Part shown: piece after piece, positions 50,733-60,531 of the stretch | How positions within the stretch are numbered: the stretch's first letter is position 1 | How the letters are laid out: each line of letters opens with the position of its first letter | NCBI GenBank assembly: GCA_047608975.1 | Contig: JBLFYM010000011.1 | Coordinates: 11,676 to 75,675 of the forward strand | DNA from: GCA-2715965 sp047608975 | GTDB taxonomy: Bacteria > Verrucomicrobiota > Verrucomicrobiia > Limisphaerales > JAYPXF01 | Direction: 5' to 3' | Length of the DNA stretch: 64,000 nt | Translations under genes and position numbers: made by a program | Notes under the pieces: generated by a model | What the model saw: only the letters and a program-made list of their open reading frames with translations | Databases searched by the model: none | What the model was told of the DNA's origin: nothing

Positions 50733-53700
50733 TCAGGGATCAACCAGAACTGCCCGGAAGAAGCGGCTGGTTGCCGATGCGCCATCGGTGGAGATATCCA
50801 GAAGATATTTCACTCCACCAATGGTGAATTCCTGCGGCGCTGCCACCGTGGTGAATGGATCGGCCGCGTTGATCGCGGCTCGGGATTCGATGCGGAGTCC
50901 CGTTGCTGGTCCTTCGATTTTCACGCCGCCCACGAACACGATGCTCACCTTGACGACGGGGATGTCACCGCTGGTGGTGCTGCCGTTGGCATTCGAAACC
51001 ACCAAGCTGTAGTTTCCGGCCTGGGCGTTCTGGATGCTCAGTGACGCGCTGTTTGCCCCCGCAATGTCCGCGCCGTTCAGACGCCATTGGTATCCGGTTG
51101 CCCCGGTCACCGCGCCGGCTGGCAGCATAATGTTCAGGCTGTTGCTTGCATCGATTACCAGGGCCGGAATCGCCGCGGCGATCGCGGCGTTGTCAACCGT
51201 CGGCCCGGTAGCCGGCTGAGCCGGCGCCGGGATGGTAACGGCGCGTGCATCGGTGCCGTTGAACACATTGAACGAACCGAGTGCGGACCAATCGGCAGCC
51301 CAGTTCAGATCCTTCGGAAACGCTCCGAGGTGGTCCGTATCAATGTAGAAGCCGTTTGCCGGCACCGACTTGACGTTGGCCGCATCCAGGGCTGGACTGC
51401 CGGAACGCGGGATGGGATTCAGCTGGCCGATCTGGGTATTGGAGATGCCACCGAGCAACGGATCGGAAGTCAGGTTCGTCTTCGTGGAATCAGCGAACAG
51501 ATTGGCGAACACCTTGTCACGAACCGGAGCGGGTCCGGCTTCGGCGCTGATGACCAGAGCGGCCCCCACGTTTGGCCAGATGTTGTTGGCCAGACGAACG
51601 TCGCCCGCATCAAACGCACTTTCGTTATCCAACCTGAATTCGATGCCTTCACCGAATCCGCTGAACACGGAGTTCCAGATGCCCGGACGAGCCTGGTCGC
51701 TGAACTGGAAGACCTCTTCCGCCGTGCTGCCGATGAAGGTCGCGTTGTAGAGTTCCCACTGTCCGAGCGGCGCGTTGTTGTTGTTGGGCTCCAGATCCCC
51801 GTCAATTTCACCGCCGTGATCAGCCGCGATGTTTCCTTGGAGTACAAACCAGAACTGGTTCTTGCCACGATAGCCCTGATCCACGTCGAAGGAGTCATCC
51901 TGACAGTAGGCCGCGATGAGGAACCTGGAGTTCACCGTGCCGCCCCACCATTCGAATCCGTCATCACTGGAACCGAGAACTTCGACAAACTCGATCGTGG
52001 TGCCATCACCGACGCCGCCCATCGTCAGACCGTTCAGCTCAGAGTCCTCAAAGAACGTCGTGCCCGGATAACGGATCTGCACGTAGCGAAGGGTTCCGGA
52101 GTTGTCACGGTCATCCGATCCACCGAAACGATGGAGGAATTGTCCGCCTGTTCCGGTGCTGTCCTGAAGTCCTTCGAAGACATCGTACTTCGGCGTCGAG
52201 GTATTGCCGGTGTTGTCCTTGGCGCTGTTGATGCCCGCATTGCCGAGCAGAACCACACCGCCCCAGAGCTGACTGCCCAACACACCGAGATTGGCCTGCG
52301 CCACGTTGACCTGCGCTCCGACCGTGCCATCCAGTTCTGATGTGAAGATGATCGGATTGTTCGCTGTACCATTGGCATGGATGCGGCCACCTTGGGTGAC
52401 GAAGAGTGCGCTCGCATTCGCGCCCACACCCTGCTTGCCCTTGATGACCGTGCCGGCTTCGATGTTCAGCACTTCGTTCGTTTCGACGTAGATGAAGCTG
52501 TTGAGGACGTAGGTGTTCGTGCGATACCAGTTTACCGTGCCGGTGATGTCGGCATTGCTGACCTGAACGATTCCGCCTTTGCCGTTCCCGGTCAGGGCAC
52601 CCAACTGGGACAGGGCCGTCCAGCGGCTGATCCAGAGATCGTTCTCGGAGAACGCCCCGAGGTAAGGCGTGGGAGTATAGAACGAATCCATGGCGACTTT
52701 CGCGTTCGCCGGATTGAGGGCCGGACTACCGGCCGCGGGTCGAGGATCGAGCGCACCAGCCAGACCAGTACCCCGGAGCAACGGATCGGAAGTCAGGTTC
52801 GTCTTCGTGGAATCAGCGAACAGATTGGCGAACACCTTGTCACGAACCGGAGCGGGTCCGGCTTCGGCGCTGATGACCAGAGCGGCCCCCACGTTTGGCC
52901 AGATGTTGTTGGCCAGACGAACGTCGCCCGCATCGAACGCACTTTCGTTATCCAACCTGAATTCGATACCTTCACCGAATCCGCTGAACACGGAGTTCCA
53001 GATACCCGGCCGGGCCTGGTCGCTGAACTGAAACACTTCCTCGGCGGTATTGCCAACAAAGGTCGCGTTGTAGAGTTCCCATTGGCCGAGCGGCGCGTTG
53101 TTGTTGTTGGGTTCCAGATCACCGTCGATCTCGCCGCCGTGATCGGCCGCGATGTTTCCTTGGAGTACAAACCAGAACTGGTTCTTGCCACGGTAACCCT
53201 GATCCACGTCGAAGGAGTCGTCCTGACAGTAGGCAGCAACGAGGTACTTGGAATTGACGGTGCCGCCCCACCATTCGAAACCATCATCGCTGGAACCGAG
53301 AACTTCGACATATTCCAACACCGTTCCGCGACCGACACCGCCGAGGGTGAGACCGTTCAGTTCGGAATCTTCGAAGAAGGTCGTGCCCGGATATCGGATC
53401 TGCACGAAGCGCAACACGCCGGAGCTGTCATCGTCATCCGGACCACCAAAGCGATGCAGAAACTGCCCACCTGTTCCGGTGGTGTCTTGCAAGCCTTCGA
53501 ACACGTCATGCTTCGGTGTGGAACTATTTCCCGTATTGTCCTTGGCGCTGTTGATCGTCGCATTTCCCAACACCACGACGCCGCCCCAGAGCTGACTTCC
53601 GAGCAATCCGAAATTGGCTTGCCCGGCATTCGCCTGTTCACCGACGGTGCTATCAAGCTCCGACGTGAAGACGATCGGATTGTCCGGCGTGCCTTCCGCA

Positions 53701-53978
53701 AAAATTTTACCACCTCGCGTCACAAAGAGCGCACTTGCGTTTGCCCCAACGCCCTGTTTGCCCTTGATCACTGTGCCGCTTTCAATTCGCAGCACCTCGT
53801 TCGCTTCCACGTACACGAAGTTGTTCAGGACATAGGTGTTGGTTCGGTACCATTGAACGGTTCCGGTGATATCGGCGTTGTTCACCTGAATGACAGCCGC
53901 ATTCAGACTCGCGCCACACCACATCGCCATCGCCGCCAATCCGCTGATTGTCGAACTGAGTTTTGTTTTTGTTTTCAT
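50733..53978 (-). CDS. Secreted duplicated beta-helix protein associated with a TonB receptor
   Basis: 1081 residues, signal peptide ending near ASLNAA. Two tandem units of about 440 residues each run from NADITGTVxWYRTNTYVLN through IEAGTVIKGKQGVGANASAL, GSQLWGGVVxLGNA, GSSDDGFEWWGGTVNS and GGEIDGDLEPNNNNAPLGQW to DPLLxG. A C-terminal Ig-like domain (GYQWRLNGADIAGANSASL) and an FFRAVLVDP tail follow. It resembles parallel beta-helix proteins often encoded beside TonB-dependent receptors; it has its own short leader with a hairpin. The acidic, Asn-rich motifs could bind metal or ligand. Possibly a surface-exposed ligand-capture protein for the adjacent receptor (inference). Confidence 0.82.
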   Translation of the reverse strand: MKTKTKLSSTISGLAAMAMWCGASLNAAVIQVNNADITGTVQWYRTNTYVLNNFVYVEANEVLRIESGTVIKGKQGVGANASALFVTRGGKIFAEGTPDNPIVFTSELDSTVGEQANAGQANFGLLGSQLWGGVVVLGNATINSAKDNTGNSSTPKHDVFEGLQDTTGTGGQFLHRFGGPDDDDSSGVLRFVQIRYPGTTFFEDSELNGLTLGGVGRGTVLEYVEVLGSSDDGFEWWGGTVNSKYLVAAYCQDDSFDVDQGYRGKNQFWFVLQGNIAADHGGEIDGDLEPNNNNAPLGQWELYNATFVGNTAEEVFQFSDQARPGIWNSVFSGFGEGIEFRLDNESAFDAGDVRLANNIWPNVGAALVISAEAGPAPVRDKVFANLFADSTKTNLTSDPLLRGTGLAGALDPRPAAGSPALNPANAKVAMDSFYTPTPYLGAFSENDLWISRWTALSQLGALTGNGKGGIVQVSNADITGTVNWYRTNTYVLNSFIYVETNEVLNIEAGTVIKGKQGVGANASALFVTQGGRIHANGTANNPIIFTSELDGTVGAQVNVAQANLGVLGSQLWGGVVLLGNAGINSAKDNTGNTSTPKYDVFEGLQDSTGTGGQFLHRFGGSDDRDNSGTLRYVQIRYPGTTFFEDSELNGLTMGGVGDGTTIEFVEVLGSSDDGFEWWGGTVNSRFLIAAYCQDDSFDVDQGYRGKNQFWFVLQGNIAADHGGEIDGDLEPNNNNAPLGQWELYNATFIGSTAEEVFQFSDQARPGIWNSVFSGFGEGIEFRLDNESAFDAGDVRLANNIWPNVGAALVISAEAGPAPVRDKVFANLFADSTKTNLTSDPLLGGISNTQIGQLNPIPRSGSPALDAANVKSVPANGFYIDTDHLGAFPKDLNWAADWSALGSFNVFNGTDARAVTIPAPAQPATGPTVDNAAIAAAIPALVIDASNSLNIMLPAGAVTGATGYQWRLNGADIAGANSASLSIQNAQAGNYSLVVSNANGSTTSGDIPVVKVSIVFVGGVKIEGPATGLRIESRAAINAADPFTTVAAPQEFTIGGVKYLLDISTDGASATSRFFRAVLVDP
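51453..53009. repeat. Near-identical DNA blocks in the two beta-helix units
   Basis: 51453-51611 is identical by eye to 52776-52934 (offset 1323 bases, 441 codons). The match continues with only scattered single differences to about 51686/53009, including third codon positions. Other parts of the two units differ more. Recent gene conversion is the simplest explanation. Confidence 0.85.
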
Positions 53979-53985
53979 TATGCAT

Positions 53986-54034
53986 CCGGACGTTGATTTG
54001 TTGTCCGGTCAGGAAGATGGGGGGAGAGCGTTAC
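53986..54034. promoter_or_regulatory. Leader hairpin and GTTAC motif ahead of the beta-helix gene
   Basis: CCGGAC (53986-53991) pairs with GTCCGG (54003-54008) across an 11-base loop, just upstream of the start at 53978. GTTAC lies at 54030-54034, the motif that clusters upstream of the TonB operon. The gap to the receptor stop is only 120 bases, so the gene may have its own promoter or share the operon transcript. Confidence 0.35.
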
Positions 54035-54098
54035 AACCGTGTGTCAGTCCGGTTAAGCTCAGGTGATTCGGTGTCGGAGGAATGATGGAACTCCCGTC

Positions 54099-57017
54099 TC
54101 AGAACGAATACGAAAGGGAGATCCCGTAGGACCGACCGCGACGATAGGCCGATTGGTACGGATCGAATCCGTTCATAAAGTCGCCATTTGAATCAATCAC
54201 TTTGGCTATTTCATCCGCGTCGTACTCCTCCTTAATCAAAGGGTTCAGCAGATTTCGCGCGGTGAATTTGAGTTTCCACCGATCCCCAAACCGTTTGGTA
54301 AATGTCAGATTCAGGCTGGGCACAGGTTCCATATAGGTATCAGGCCCCCGGCTGTTCACGAGAATCAGACGACGACCGGTGAGGTTGAACGAGAGCGTGG
54401 AGGTCATATCCAGGTACTCGCTCTCATGAGTCAGGTCCGCGTTGAGAACATAGGTTGGCTGATCGAACATCGGACGCGTCGCATCCACATCGTCGTATTG
54501 CTTGTTCGCCAGTTCGAGCGCGTTGCGGGGAATCTCGGAGAGCAGAAAGGCGTAGTTGATGCCGAGATCAAAACCATCCAACCAAGGGGCAAACGTGTTC
54601 AGATCGCGACGCATCTCGGCCTCAACGCCGAACAGTGAGGCGTCTTTGCCATTCTCAAATCGGATGTCGCCCAAGGCGGAAACAAGCACCCGTTCAATTG
54701 GTCCGCTGATTTCCTTGTAGAACGCCCCGAGCGAATAGATCTGACCCGGCTCGGGAAACCACTCCACCCGGGCGTCATAGTTGGCCGTCGTGGTGAGATC
54801 CAGATTCGGATTGCCGATCACCTGCCGACCACCAGCGGATGTCACCAAGGCGATCGGGGTCAGTTCACGGAACGATGGCCGGGCGATGGTCTGCGACCAA
54901 TTCAGTCGGATGTTTACGTTTTCCCCCGGACTGATGATCACTCCGGCTGCCGGCAAGAGAGTGGGCTCGACCAGCGACGCCGGTGGCTGTGCGCCGCGAA
55001 ATAAGTCGGTGGTCGTCACCTCGATCCGTGTCGTCTCATAGCGGACACCCCCCAGTGCCTTCAGAGATTTCATGAAGGGAAACTCTGCCATCATGTAACC
55101 TGCCTCAATCGTCCGGCTGCCGGCCGAGTCCGAAAAATTCCCTGCGAGCGGCGTGATCAGAACCTGATTCGGATCGAGTCCGCCATCCAGCAGCGCGACA
55201 TCGCCGGTCTCATACTGGAATTCATAGCCTCTGATCCTGAATTCGCGATCCGCGATGCTCTGGTAGGCACCCAGCTTGAAGTAACCTTCCTCGCCGCTCC
55301 ATTGGACGAAAGGCAGGGTCACGTCGATGCGGTTGTTGAAGTTGTTTTCCTGAGTGTTTCGAAACTGACGTTGCGGACGATCCGGTGTGGTGGCCGTGCT
55401 GGAATGAAACGGTCCACCCGGTGTGTCCTGCACCCGCTCGATCAGACGAAGATCGGGTACGTCCTGAACGGTGGCCGCAATCGAAGTGAGCCATTCGAAT
55501 TTCAAATCTGCCAGTTCGGGAAATTCGTGCGATCCCTTCACCTGGTATGACTGCAGGTTCCGCTCGTTGTATTCGAGCGTATCCGTCTTGATGGGAATAT
55601 CTTCGTCATTGGTGGTTCCCTGTCCTTCGCCATGCACCGCACGCTTGTCCGTGTTCTGCGTGTAGGCAAAGTTGAATCCGATCTCGTGCCCTTCACTGGG
55701 CTTTACTCCAGTCGCAAACACCGCCCCCCAGGCAACACTGTCAGTGCCGGCAGTCTCGCGGATAGATTGTCGCAACTGCGCGGGTGACGAACCGTTGTAG
55801 CGATTGCGAATTCGATCTTCGTAATAATCAAAGCTGCGGTCGTAACTCAACCCTCCGAAGAAGCCCGCCTTCTTGCCCATGAACTTGACTGGAGCACCGA
55901 ACGACATACCGAAGTTCCGGTTCAACGAAGAGCCATCTTCAAAGGCCTCAAACCGGGAATCACCAAAGGAATTGGCCAACCCATTGTTCCGCTCAAACGC
56001 CGCCTGACCGGGCACAAAGGGAATCCCGAACCTCCGGAAGACCAGGAAGGTCTGGGCGAGATTGCGATCCTGCACCACCGCGTTCGGATGCGCGCCGGCC
56101 AGTCCGGCCGGAAGCGCGCGCCCGCCATCATCAAAACCAAGGTAGTCCGTAGCGCCCCCGTCATAGCTCAGGAACTCGTTCCGCAGATTCGATTGGGGAT
56201 TGTAGGAAGCGCCGGCGCTCAGATTGAAAGTGAACTGGTCCGGAAAGGATTTCGTGACGATGTTGATTGCCCCGCCGGTAAATCCGCCCGGCAGATCCGG
56301 CATAAAGGTCTTTTTGACCTCCACGCGGGCGATCATTTGCGCCGGAAACAGATCCAGCTGTGCGGCCTGTTTCTCGGGATCGGCCGACGGAATCTCCGCC
56401 CCGTTCATTGAGGAGGAAGTGTAGCGGTCGCTCAAACCACGTACGACTGCGTACTTGCCATCGGTCACCGTCACACCGGTCACCTTGGCCACCGCGCCGG
56501 CCGCGTCATTGACCGCCAGCCGGGAAAAGTCATCAGCGGAAAGCCCCTCGGTCACGACGGATGAATTCTTTCGGGCGTCCAAAATTTCCAGCCTCTGATC
56601 GGGGATGGGTTCGGTCAGTGCTTCGAAGGCGGGCAGCTCGAAGAAGGTCGGCCCCATTTTCACATCCGCCCTGGTAGTGACGCCCACACCCACCCTGACG
56701 CCTTCCACGACAACGCGTTTGTAGCCGGTCTTGGCGATGATCAGGGTGTAGGTCCCCGCCGGCACCGAGCGGAATTGATAGACACCCGCGCCGCTGGCCT
56801 GCGCCGCCAAGGTGGTACCGCGAATCGTCACGATCACCGCCGGGACCGGGTTGTCCTGAAAACTGTCCGTAACCGTTCCTGAAATGGAACCACCCGCACT
56901 CCCGTCCTGACCGAGAACATCGCGGGAGATCGAGATCAGGATCAGCATCAGCACCACGGCGAGCCTCCGTAGATGGGCGCGAAACAGGCGCACAGAATTC
57001 CGATGGGATAAAGTCAC
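54099..57017 (-). CDS. TonB-dependent outer-membrane receptor with N-terminal carboxypeptidase-regulatory-like domain
   Basis: About 972 residues from a GTG at 57017, 13 bases after the TPR stop; an ATG at 57092 would overlap that gene by 62 bases. Leader LAVVLMLILISISRDVLGQ. Residues about 40-125 form a CarboxypepD_reg-like domain (GTVTDSFQDNPVPAVIVTIR, AGTYTLIIAKTGYKRVVVEG). The plug has GLSADDFSRLAVNDAAGAVAKVTGV, AVVRGLSDRYTSSSMNG, RVEVKKTFMPDLPGGFTGGAINIVTKSF. A long beta-barrel ends in ISLSYSF with a terminal Phe. It imports a bound ligand using energy from the adjacent TonB-ExbB-ExbD; ligand unknown. Confidence 0.93.
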   Translation of the reverse strand: MTLSHRNSVRLFRAHLRRLAVVLMLILISISRDVLGQDGSAGGSISGTVTDSFQDNPVPAVIVTIRGTTLAAQASGAGVYQFRSVPAGTYTLIIAKTGYKRVVVEGVRVGVGVTTRADVKMGPTFFELPAFEALTEPIPDQRLEILDARKNSSVVTEGLSADDFSRLAVNDAAGAVAKVTGVTVTDGKYAVVRGLSDRYTSSSMNGAEIPSADPEKQAAQLDLFPAQMIARVEVKKTFMPDLPGGFTGGAINIVTKSFPDQFTFNLSAGASYNPQSNLRNEFLSYDGGATDYLGFDDGGRALPAGLAGAHPNAVVQDRNLAQTFLVFRRFGIPFVPGQAAFERNNGLANSFGDSRFEAFEDGSSLNRNFGMSFGAPVKFMGKKAGFFGGLSYDRSFDYYEDRIRNRYNGSSPAQLRQSIRETAGTDSVAWGAVFATGVKPSEGHEIGFNFAYTQNTDKRAVHGEGQGTTNDEDIPIKTDTLEYNERNLQSYQVKGSHEFPELADLKFEWLTSIAATVQDVPDLRLIERVQDTPGGPFHSSTATTPDRPQRQFRNTQENNFNNRIDVTLPFVQWSGEEGYFKLGAYQSIADREFRIRGYEFQYETGDVALLDGGLDPNQVLITPLAGNFSDSAGSRTIEAGYMMAEFPFMKSLKALGGVRYETTRIEVTTTDLFRGAQPPASLVEPTLLPAAGVIISPGENVNIRLNWSQTIARPSFRELTPIALVTSAGGRQVIGNPNLDLTTTANYDARVEWFPEPGQIYSLGAFYKEISGPIERVLVSALGDIRFENGKDASLFGVEAEMRRDLNTFAPWLDGFDLGINYAFLLSEIPRNALELANKQYDDVDATRPMFDQPTYVLNADLTHESEYLDMTSTLSFNLTGRRLILVNSRGPDTYMEPVPSLNLTFTKRFGDRWKLKFTARNLLNPLIKEEYDADEIAKVIDSNGDFMNGFDPYQSAYRRGRSYGISLSYSF

Positions 57018-57030
57018 AAAAGATGGCGGC

Positions 57031-58680
57031 TCAGGTACCGGCGGTCCGACGAATCCGTTCGATGGCTTCGAGGTAGCTCTGCACCGAATCACGCGGATCG
57101 ATCTTCTGCGCCTTGTTCAACAGCGTGATCGCCGCATCGAGTTTCTCCTGCTTCACGCGCAGCTGGGCCAGCTTTACCAGGGCATCGGCTTTGAAGCCGG
57201 AAATCTTGGACGCCAGATCAAAACGATTCTCCGCCTTGGCAAAATGATCATGCCGGGTGGCCCCTTCGCTCTGATCGACGAGTCTAAGATGATGTTCCCC
57301 AATCAGAATGAGTGCCTCTCCATCCAGCGGATCGCGCCCGACCACCTGCCCGAGGAGATTCACCGCGCCGGTAGAATCGCCCTCGGCCACCAAAACCTTG
57401 GCTTCGAGTTTCAAGAGTTCCAACTCATCATCATTGCCAAGTTTGCCGGCCGCGGCCGTCCGGATGGCCCCAAAGAGATTCTTCGCATCCGCCAGGGCAG
57501 AACGGCTCACCAGTATCTTCGCCGTGCGCAATGAGCGTTTGACATCCGCACCGCCACTCTTGGCTATGGCCTCCTGATAGATAGGCAGCGCGAGATCACC
57601 TGACTCCTGCCCAAGGTAGATATCGCCCAAAGCAAACAGGAGCTTGGGAGTGGCCTTCCCCAGTTTCCGGACGATCTCGTAGTTCACCGCAGCGAGTCCC
57701 GGGTTTTCCATCCGGGCATAGATTCCGGCCTGCAACACCCACATGTCATCCGCCGTCGGGTCGCGCCCCAACACCTCATCCACCAGGCGATTGGCCTCGG
57801 CGAGCTTTTCCTGTACCACCAAGGTTTTTACCAGCCCCAGGCGCCATTCCCTGTTGTCGGGTTGGAACAGGATCGCCTGTCGGTACGCGGCCTCAGCAGG
57901 AATATGGCGTGCTCCGGAAAAGTGGCAGAACCCCAACAAGCCGTAGGTGACACTGTCACGATCCCCAAGCTCAATGGCGCGGGCCAGCGGTACCGCCGCC
58001 TGCTCAAACTGCCCGAGCTTCAGCCGACAGAATCCAAGATTCTTCTGTGCCCGACGGAAGTCGGGGAATTTGTCGATCGCAGTCGTATAGTGCCGGGCGG
58101 CGGTCTCAAAATCTCCCAGTTCGAAATAGAGACTGCCCAAAGTGAAATCCAGCTGCGGATTGCTCTCAGCGGTGACATTGGTCTTGAGCACGTAGGCCGC
58201 CAACTTCTTGTCGCTGCCAAGCAACGGGGCCAGCTCCCGCATGAAGGCCAATTCGTTGGTATCGGTGAGCTCCGGTTCGACTGCCGGATGAAATCCGTAG
58301 CGTCCGGTGAAGGCGCGTTTGAATTCGGTGCTGTTCCAAAGATGCTGCCACGGGTCGTCCGGATGCGCATCGGATTGCTTCACGGCCAGATCCACTCCTC
58401 CCGCGGATTTGGGAAAGTGGAATTCCGGTCCCGCTGCTTCAGGATCGATCGGTGGATCTTTCTTTTTTCCGAAGGTCAGGAAGCGAAGTTTCTTCTTCGG
58501 TTTCGTGTTCTCCGGCTTCGTGGGTTCGGTCGCCGGATCTTCCACCACCTTTTCCGAAATCTCGGTTTCTTCAGTTGCGATGGTTTTGCTTTTTTGAGGA
58601 AAGCCTTTTGGGGGGCGCGCGACCGCTCCGGCAACGGACAGGGAAAGGAGGATGGTGAACAGTGGTTTAAGTATTCTCAT
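57031..58680 (-). CDS. Exported tetratricopeptide-repeat protein of the TonB cluster
   Basis: 549 residues from the ATG at 58680 (MRILKPLFTILLSLSVAGAVA); an ATG at 58698 in the same frame is also usable. A basic low-complexity stretch (KPKKKLRFLTFGKKK) is followed by many TPR helices from about residue 150: LGSLYFELGDFETAARHYTTA, NLGFCRLKLGQFEQAAVPLA, YGLLGFCHFSG, KLAQLRVKQEKLDAAITLLN. It sits between tonB and the receptor gene. It is likely a periplasmic scaffold linking TonB or the receptor to other parts, an arrangement also seen in DUF3450-type TonB clusters of Gammaproteobacteria. Confidence 0.87.
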   Translation of the reverse strand: MRILKPLFTILLSLSVAGAVARPPKGFPQKSKTIATEETEISEKVVEDPATEPTKPENTKPKKKLRFLTFGKKKDPPIDPEAAGPEFHFPKSAGGVDLAVKQSDAHPDDPWQHLWNSTEFKRAFTGRYGFHPAVEPELTDTNELAFMRELAPLLGSDKKLAAYVLKTNVTAESNPQLDFTLGSLYFELGDFETAARHYTTAIDKFPDFRRAQKNLGFCRLKLGQFEQAAVPLARAIELGDRDSVTYGLLGFCHFSGARHIPAEAAYRQAILFQPDNREWRLGLVKTLVVQEKLAEANRLVDEVLGRDPTADDMWVLQAGIYARMENPGLAAVNYEIVRKLGKATPKLLFALGDIYLGQESGDLALPIYQEAIAKSGGADVKRSLRTAKILVSRSALADAKNLFGAIRTAAAGKLGNDDELELLKLEAKVLVAEGDSTGAVNLLGQVVGRDPLDGEALILIGEHHLRLVDQSEGATRHDHFAKAENRFDLASKISGFKADALVKLAQLRVKQEKLDAAITLLNKAQKIDPRDSVQSYLEAIERIRRTAGT

Positions 58681-58705
58681 TGGATAGGCAACACGCATCG
58701 AGCGC

Positions 58706-59368
58706 TCAGCTTGAGATGGAGAAACGGATTGGTTGGCGGATGTAGGTGGCGACAGGTTTTCCATCCTTCTGGCCGGGTTTGAATTTCCAACGTTTGATCG
58801 CGTCCAGCGCCGGCTTTTCAAAGTCAGGATGGCTGGAGGTCTCGATACGAGGATCTTCAATGCGACCGCTTTCGTTGACCACGAACAGCAGCACAACCAT
58901 TCCCTCCACCTTTGCCTTCAGCATGCTGCGCGGGTGTACCGGAGCGGACTGAGAAGTGGGAACCGGGCGGTTGTCCAACTCCGCCAAACTGAAGATGGCC
59001 GAAGTCGCCGCTTCGGCTGCCTGGTCGAAAATGCTGTCACTCAACGCCAAGCCCCCACCGCTACCACCGACGAAACTCATCGGCGGAGGTGGGATATCCA
59101 ACGGGCTGGACGCTGAGGGAGTCGGAGGCGGGGGAGTATCCTGCTGCTCCGGCGGAGGCGGCGGGGGGGGCGGCGGCGGCGGCGGCGGATCGGGAGGATC
59201 CTGCTGAATCGTCTTGGTCGTCCTGATGGTGGTGTCGTGATCGTGCTTGGCATCGATCATCTGGGTGAGCGGTAGCGCAAAAAACACCGCCGCCGTGATC
59301 AGAAAGCCAAAGAAGTAAGGCCAGAACAGACCGCCACCCATCTTCGGGGGTGTGAAGACCTTTTTCAT
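58706..59368 (-). CDS. tonB: TonB energy-transducing protein
   Basis: 220 residues from the ATG at 59368 (MKKVFTPPKMGGGLFWPYFF), 5 bases after the ExbD stop. One N-terminal membrane span (LFWPYFFGFLITAAVFFALPL), then a Pro-rich spacer with a run of 13 Pro. The C-terminal TonB domain (about residues 145-220) includes VEGMVVLLFVVNESGRIEDP, FEKPALDAIKRWKFKPGQKDGKPV and RQPIRFSIS. It spans the periplasm to drive the receptor encoded downstream. A G8/C8 run within the Pro codons (59163-59170) is a possible slippage site. Confidence 0.93.
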   Translation of the reverse strand: MKKVFTPPKMGGGLFWPYFFGFLITAAVFFALPLTQMIDAKHDHDTTIRTTKTIQQDPPDPPPPPPPPPPPPPEQQDTPPPPTPSASSPLDIPPPPMSFVGGSGGGLALSDSIFDQAAEAATSAIFSLAELDNRPVPTSQSAPVHPRSMLKAKVEGMVVLLFVVNESGRIEDPRIETSSHPDFEKPALDAIKRWKFKPGQKDGKPVATYIRQPIRFSISS

Positions 59369-59373
59369 GAGCC

Positions 59374-59784
59374 TCAGATTCCCGGACCCACGGTTGCAAA
59401 GCTGACGTCCTCCGCACCGGCCAGCTTGCACTCGTCGTAAACCTGGATGGCCAGGCCGTATTGAGAGTTCTTGTCCCCCTGAATGATCACCGGAACTTCC
59501 TCACGCTGCGTGAGGCGCTTGACCAGGGGGCGCACGCCCGCGAGCCCGACATCGCGTCCACCATAGACCACTTGGGCATCGGCAGTGATTGCGAGAAGGA
59601 TGCTGTTCTTTTCCAGTTTGGCCGAACTCACCGCCTGGGGCTTGTCGACTTCCACCCCGGTCTCCTCAACGAACACCGTGGTCACGATGAAGAAGATCAA
59701 CAGGATGAACACCATGTCGATCAACGGGGAGATGTTGATCTCCTCCAAGCTCTCGCTATCCACCAGTGATCGACGATTACGCAT
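59374..59784 (-). CDS. exbD: ExbD/TolR-type proton-channel subunit
   Basis: 136 residues, usual length. One N-terminal membrane helix carries the essential Asp: NISPLIDMVFILLIFFIVTTVF. The periplasmic domain ends DECKLAGAEDVSFATVGPGI. With ExbB it forms the proton-driven motor for TonB. Second-last motor gene before tonB; intergenic gaps on both sides are short. Confidence 0.95.
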   Translation of the reverse strand: MRNRRSLVDSESLEEINISPLIDMVFILLIFFIVTTVFVEETGVEVDKPQAVSSAKLEKNSILLAITADAQVVYGGRDVGLAGVRPLVKRLTQREEVPVIIQGDKNSQYGLAIQVYDECKLAGAEDVSFATVGPGI

Positions 59785-59817
59785 GCAATTGGATTTTGTG
59801 AACCGGCTATGACCTGC

Positions 59818-60522
59818 CTACGCGGGCGAGAGTTCAAACCCGAAGGCGGTGGCTTCCTCGCGCTGCTCGGGAGGAGCTACAAGCGGTGCCGGAATATTCA
59901 GGATGCGCCGTTTGCAGGCTTGCACGCAGGCACTTTCAACATTGGCCAGAAATGCTTCGTACTCCTCTTTGCGACGCTTGATGACGGCCAGCATGATGTA
60001 GCCGGGGATCGCCACGAGCAGCCCCATCTCGGTCGTGATCAGGGCTTCGGAAATGCCGGCTGAAATCTTGTCCATCGTCTGCGTGCCTCCGCCTTGCGAC
60101 AAGGCGTTGAAGGTCGCCAGCATTCCCAGCACCGTGCCGAGCAAGCCCATCAGCGGGGCGGAGTTCACGAGCACGGTGATGACGCTGAGCCGTTGCTCAA
60201 TCTTGGGGAATTTGGAGAAGCCGATTTCCGAAAAGCGATCCTGCACTTCGTCCGGGCAGTGAACCTCATCCGTGGTATAGCGGATGATCTCCCCCACCTC
60301 GCCCTGACCGCTGGTCGGCTCTTCAATCCAAGCACGCCACTGCCGCTCCGAAATACGACGGTATTCCCGGCGGCGGAACCAAACCACAAGGCTCATGCCG
60401 CTGACATAGATCGCCATCGCAATGACGAACAGCGGGATCATGACCCACCCGCCGCCCATCCAGACGGTGAGGGCCTGACGAACGTATTCAGCGAGTTCAG
60501 GAGTGGCGGCTGCTTGTTCCAT
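59818..60522 (-). CDS. exbB: ExbB-type MotA/TolQ/ExbB channel protein
   Basis: 234 residues, three membrane spans: near residues 25-48 (WVMIPLFVIAMAIYVSGMSLVVW), 115-140 (VNSAPLMGLLGTVLGMLATFNAL) and 160-185 (EALITTEMGLLVAIPGYIMLAVI). The GLLGTVxGM and ALxTTxxGLxVAIP motifs are diagnostic. It starts 10 bases after the larger ExbB-like gene and precedes exbD. Confidence 0.95.
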   Translation of the reverse strand: MEQAAATPELAEYVRQALTVWMGGGWVMIPLFVIAMAIYVSGMSLVVWFRRREYRRISERQWRAWIEEPTSGQGEVGEIIRYTTDEVHCPDEVQDRFSEIGFSKFPKIEQRLSVITVLVNSAPLMGLLGTVLGMLATFNALSQGGGTQTMDKISAGISEALITTEMGLLVAIPGYIMLAVIKRRKEEYEAFLANVESACVQACKRRILNIPAPLVAPPEQREEATAFGFELSPA

Positions 60523-60531
60523 AATAATAGT

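Noticed and set aside
51453..53009. Repeated blocks considered as a CRISPR or tandem array
   Set aside because: Only two copies, more than 150 bases long, in frame within one protein gene; this is domain duplication.
52377..53996. Long plus-strand frame (539 codons) opposite the beta-helix gene
   Set aside because: It mirrors the repeats of the minus-strand gene, shows no family motif, and has no leader or plausible start; an antisense shadow of GC-rich coding DNA.
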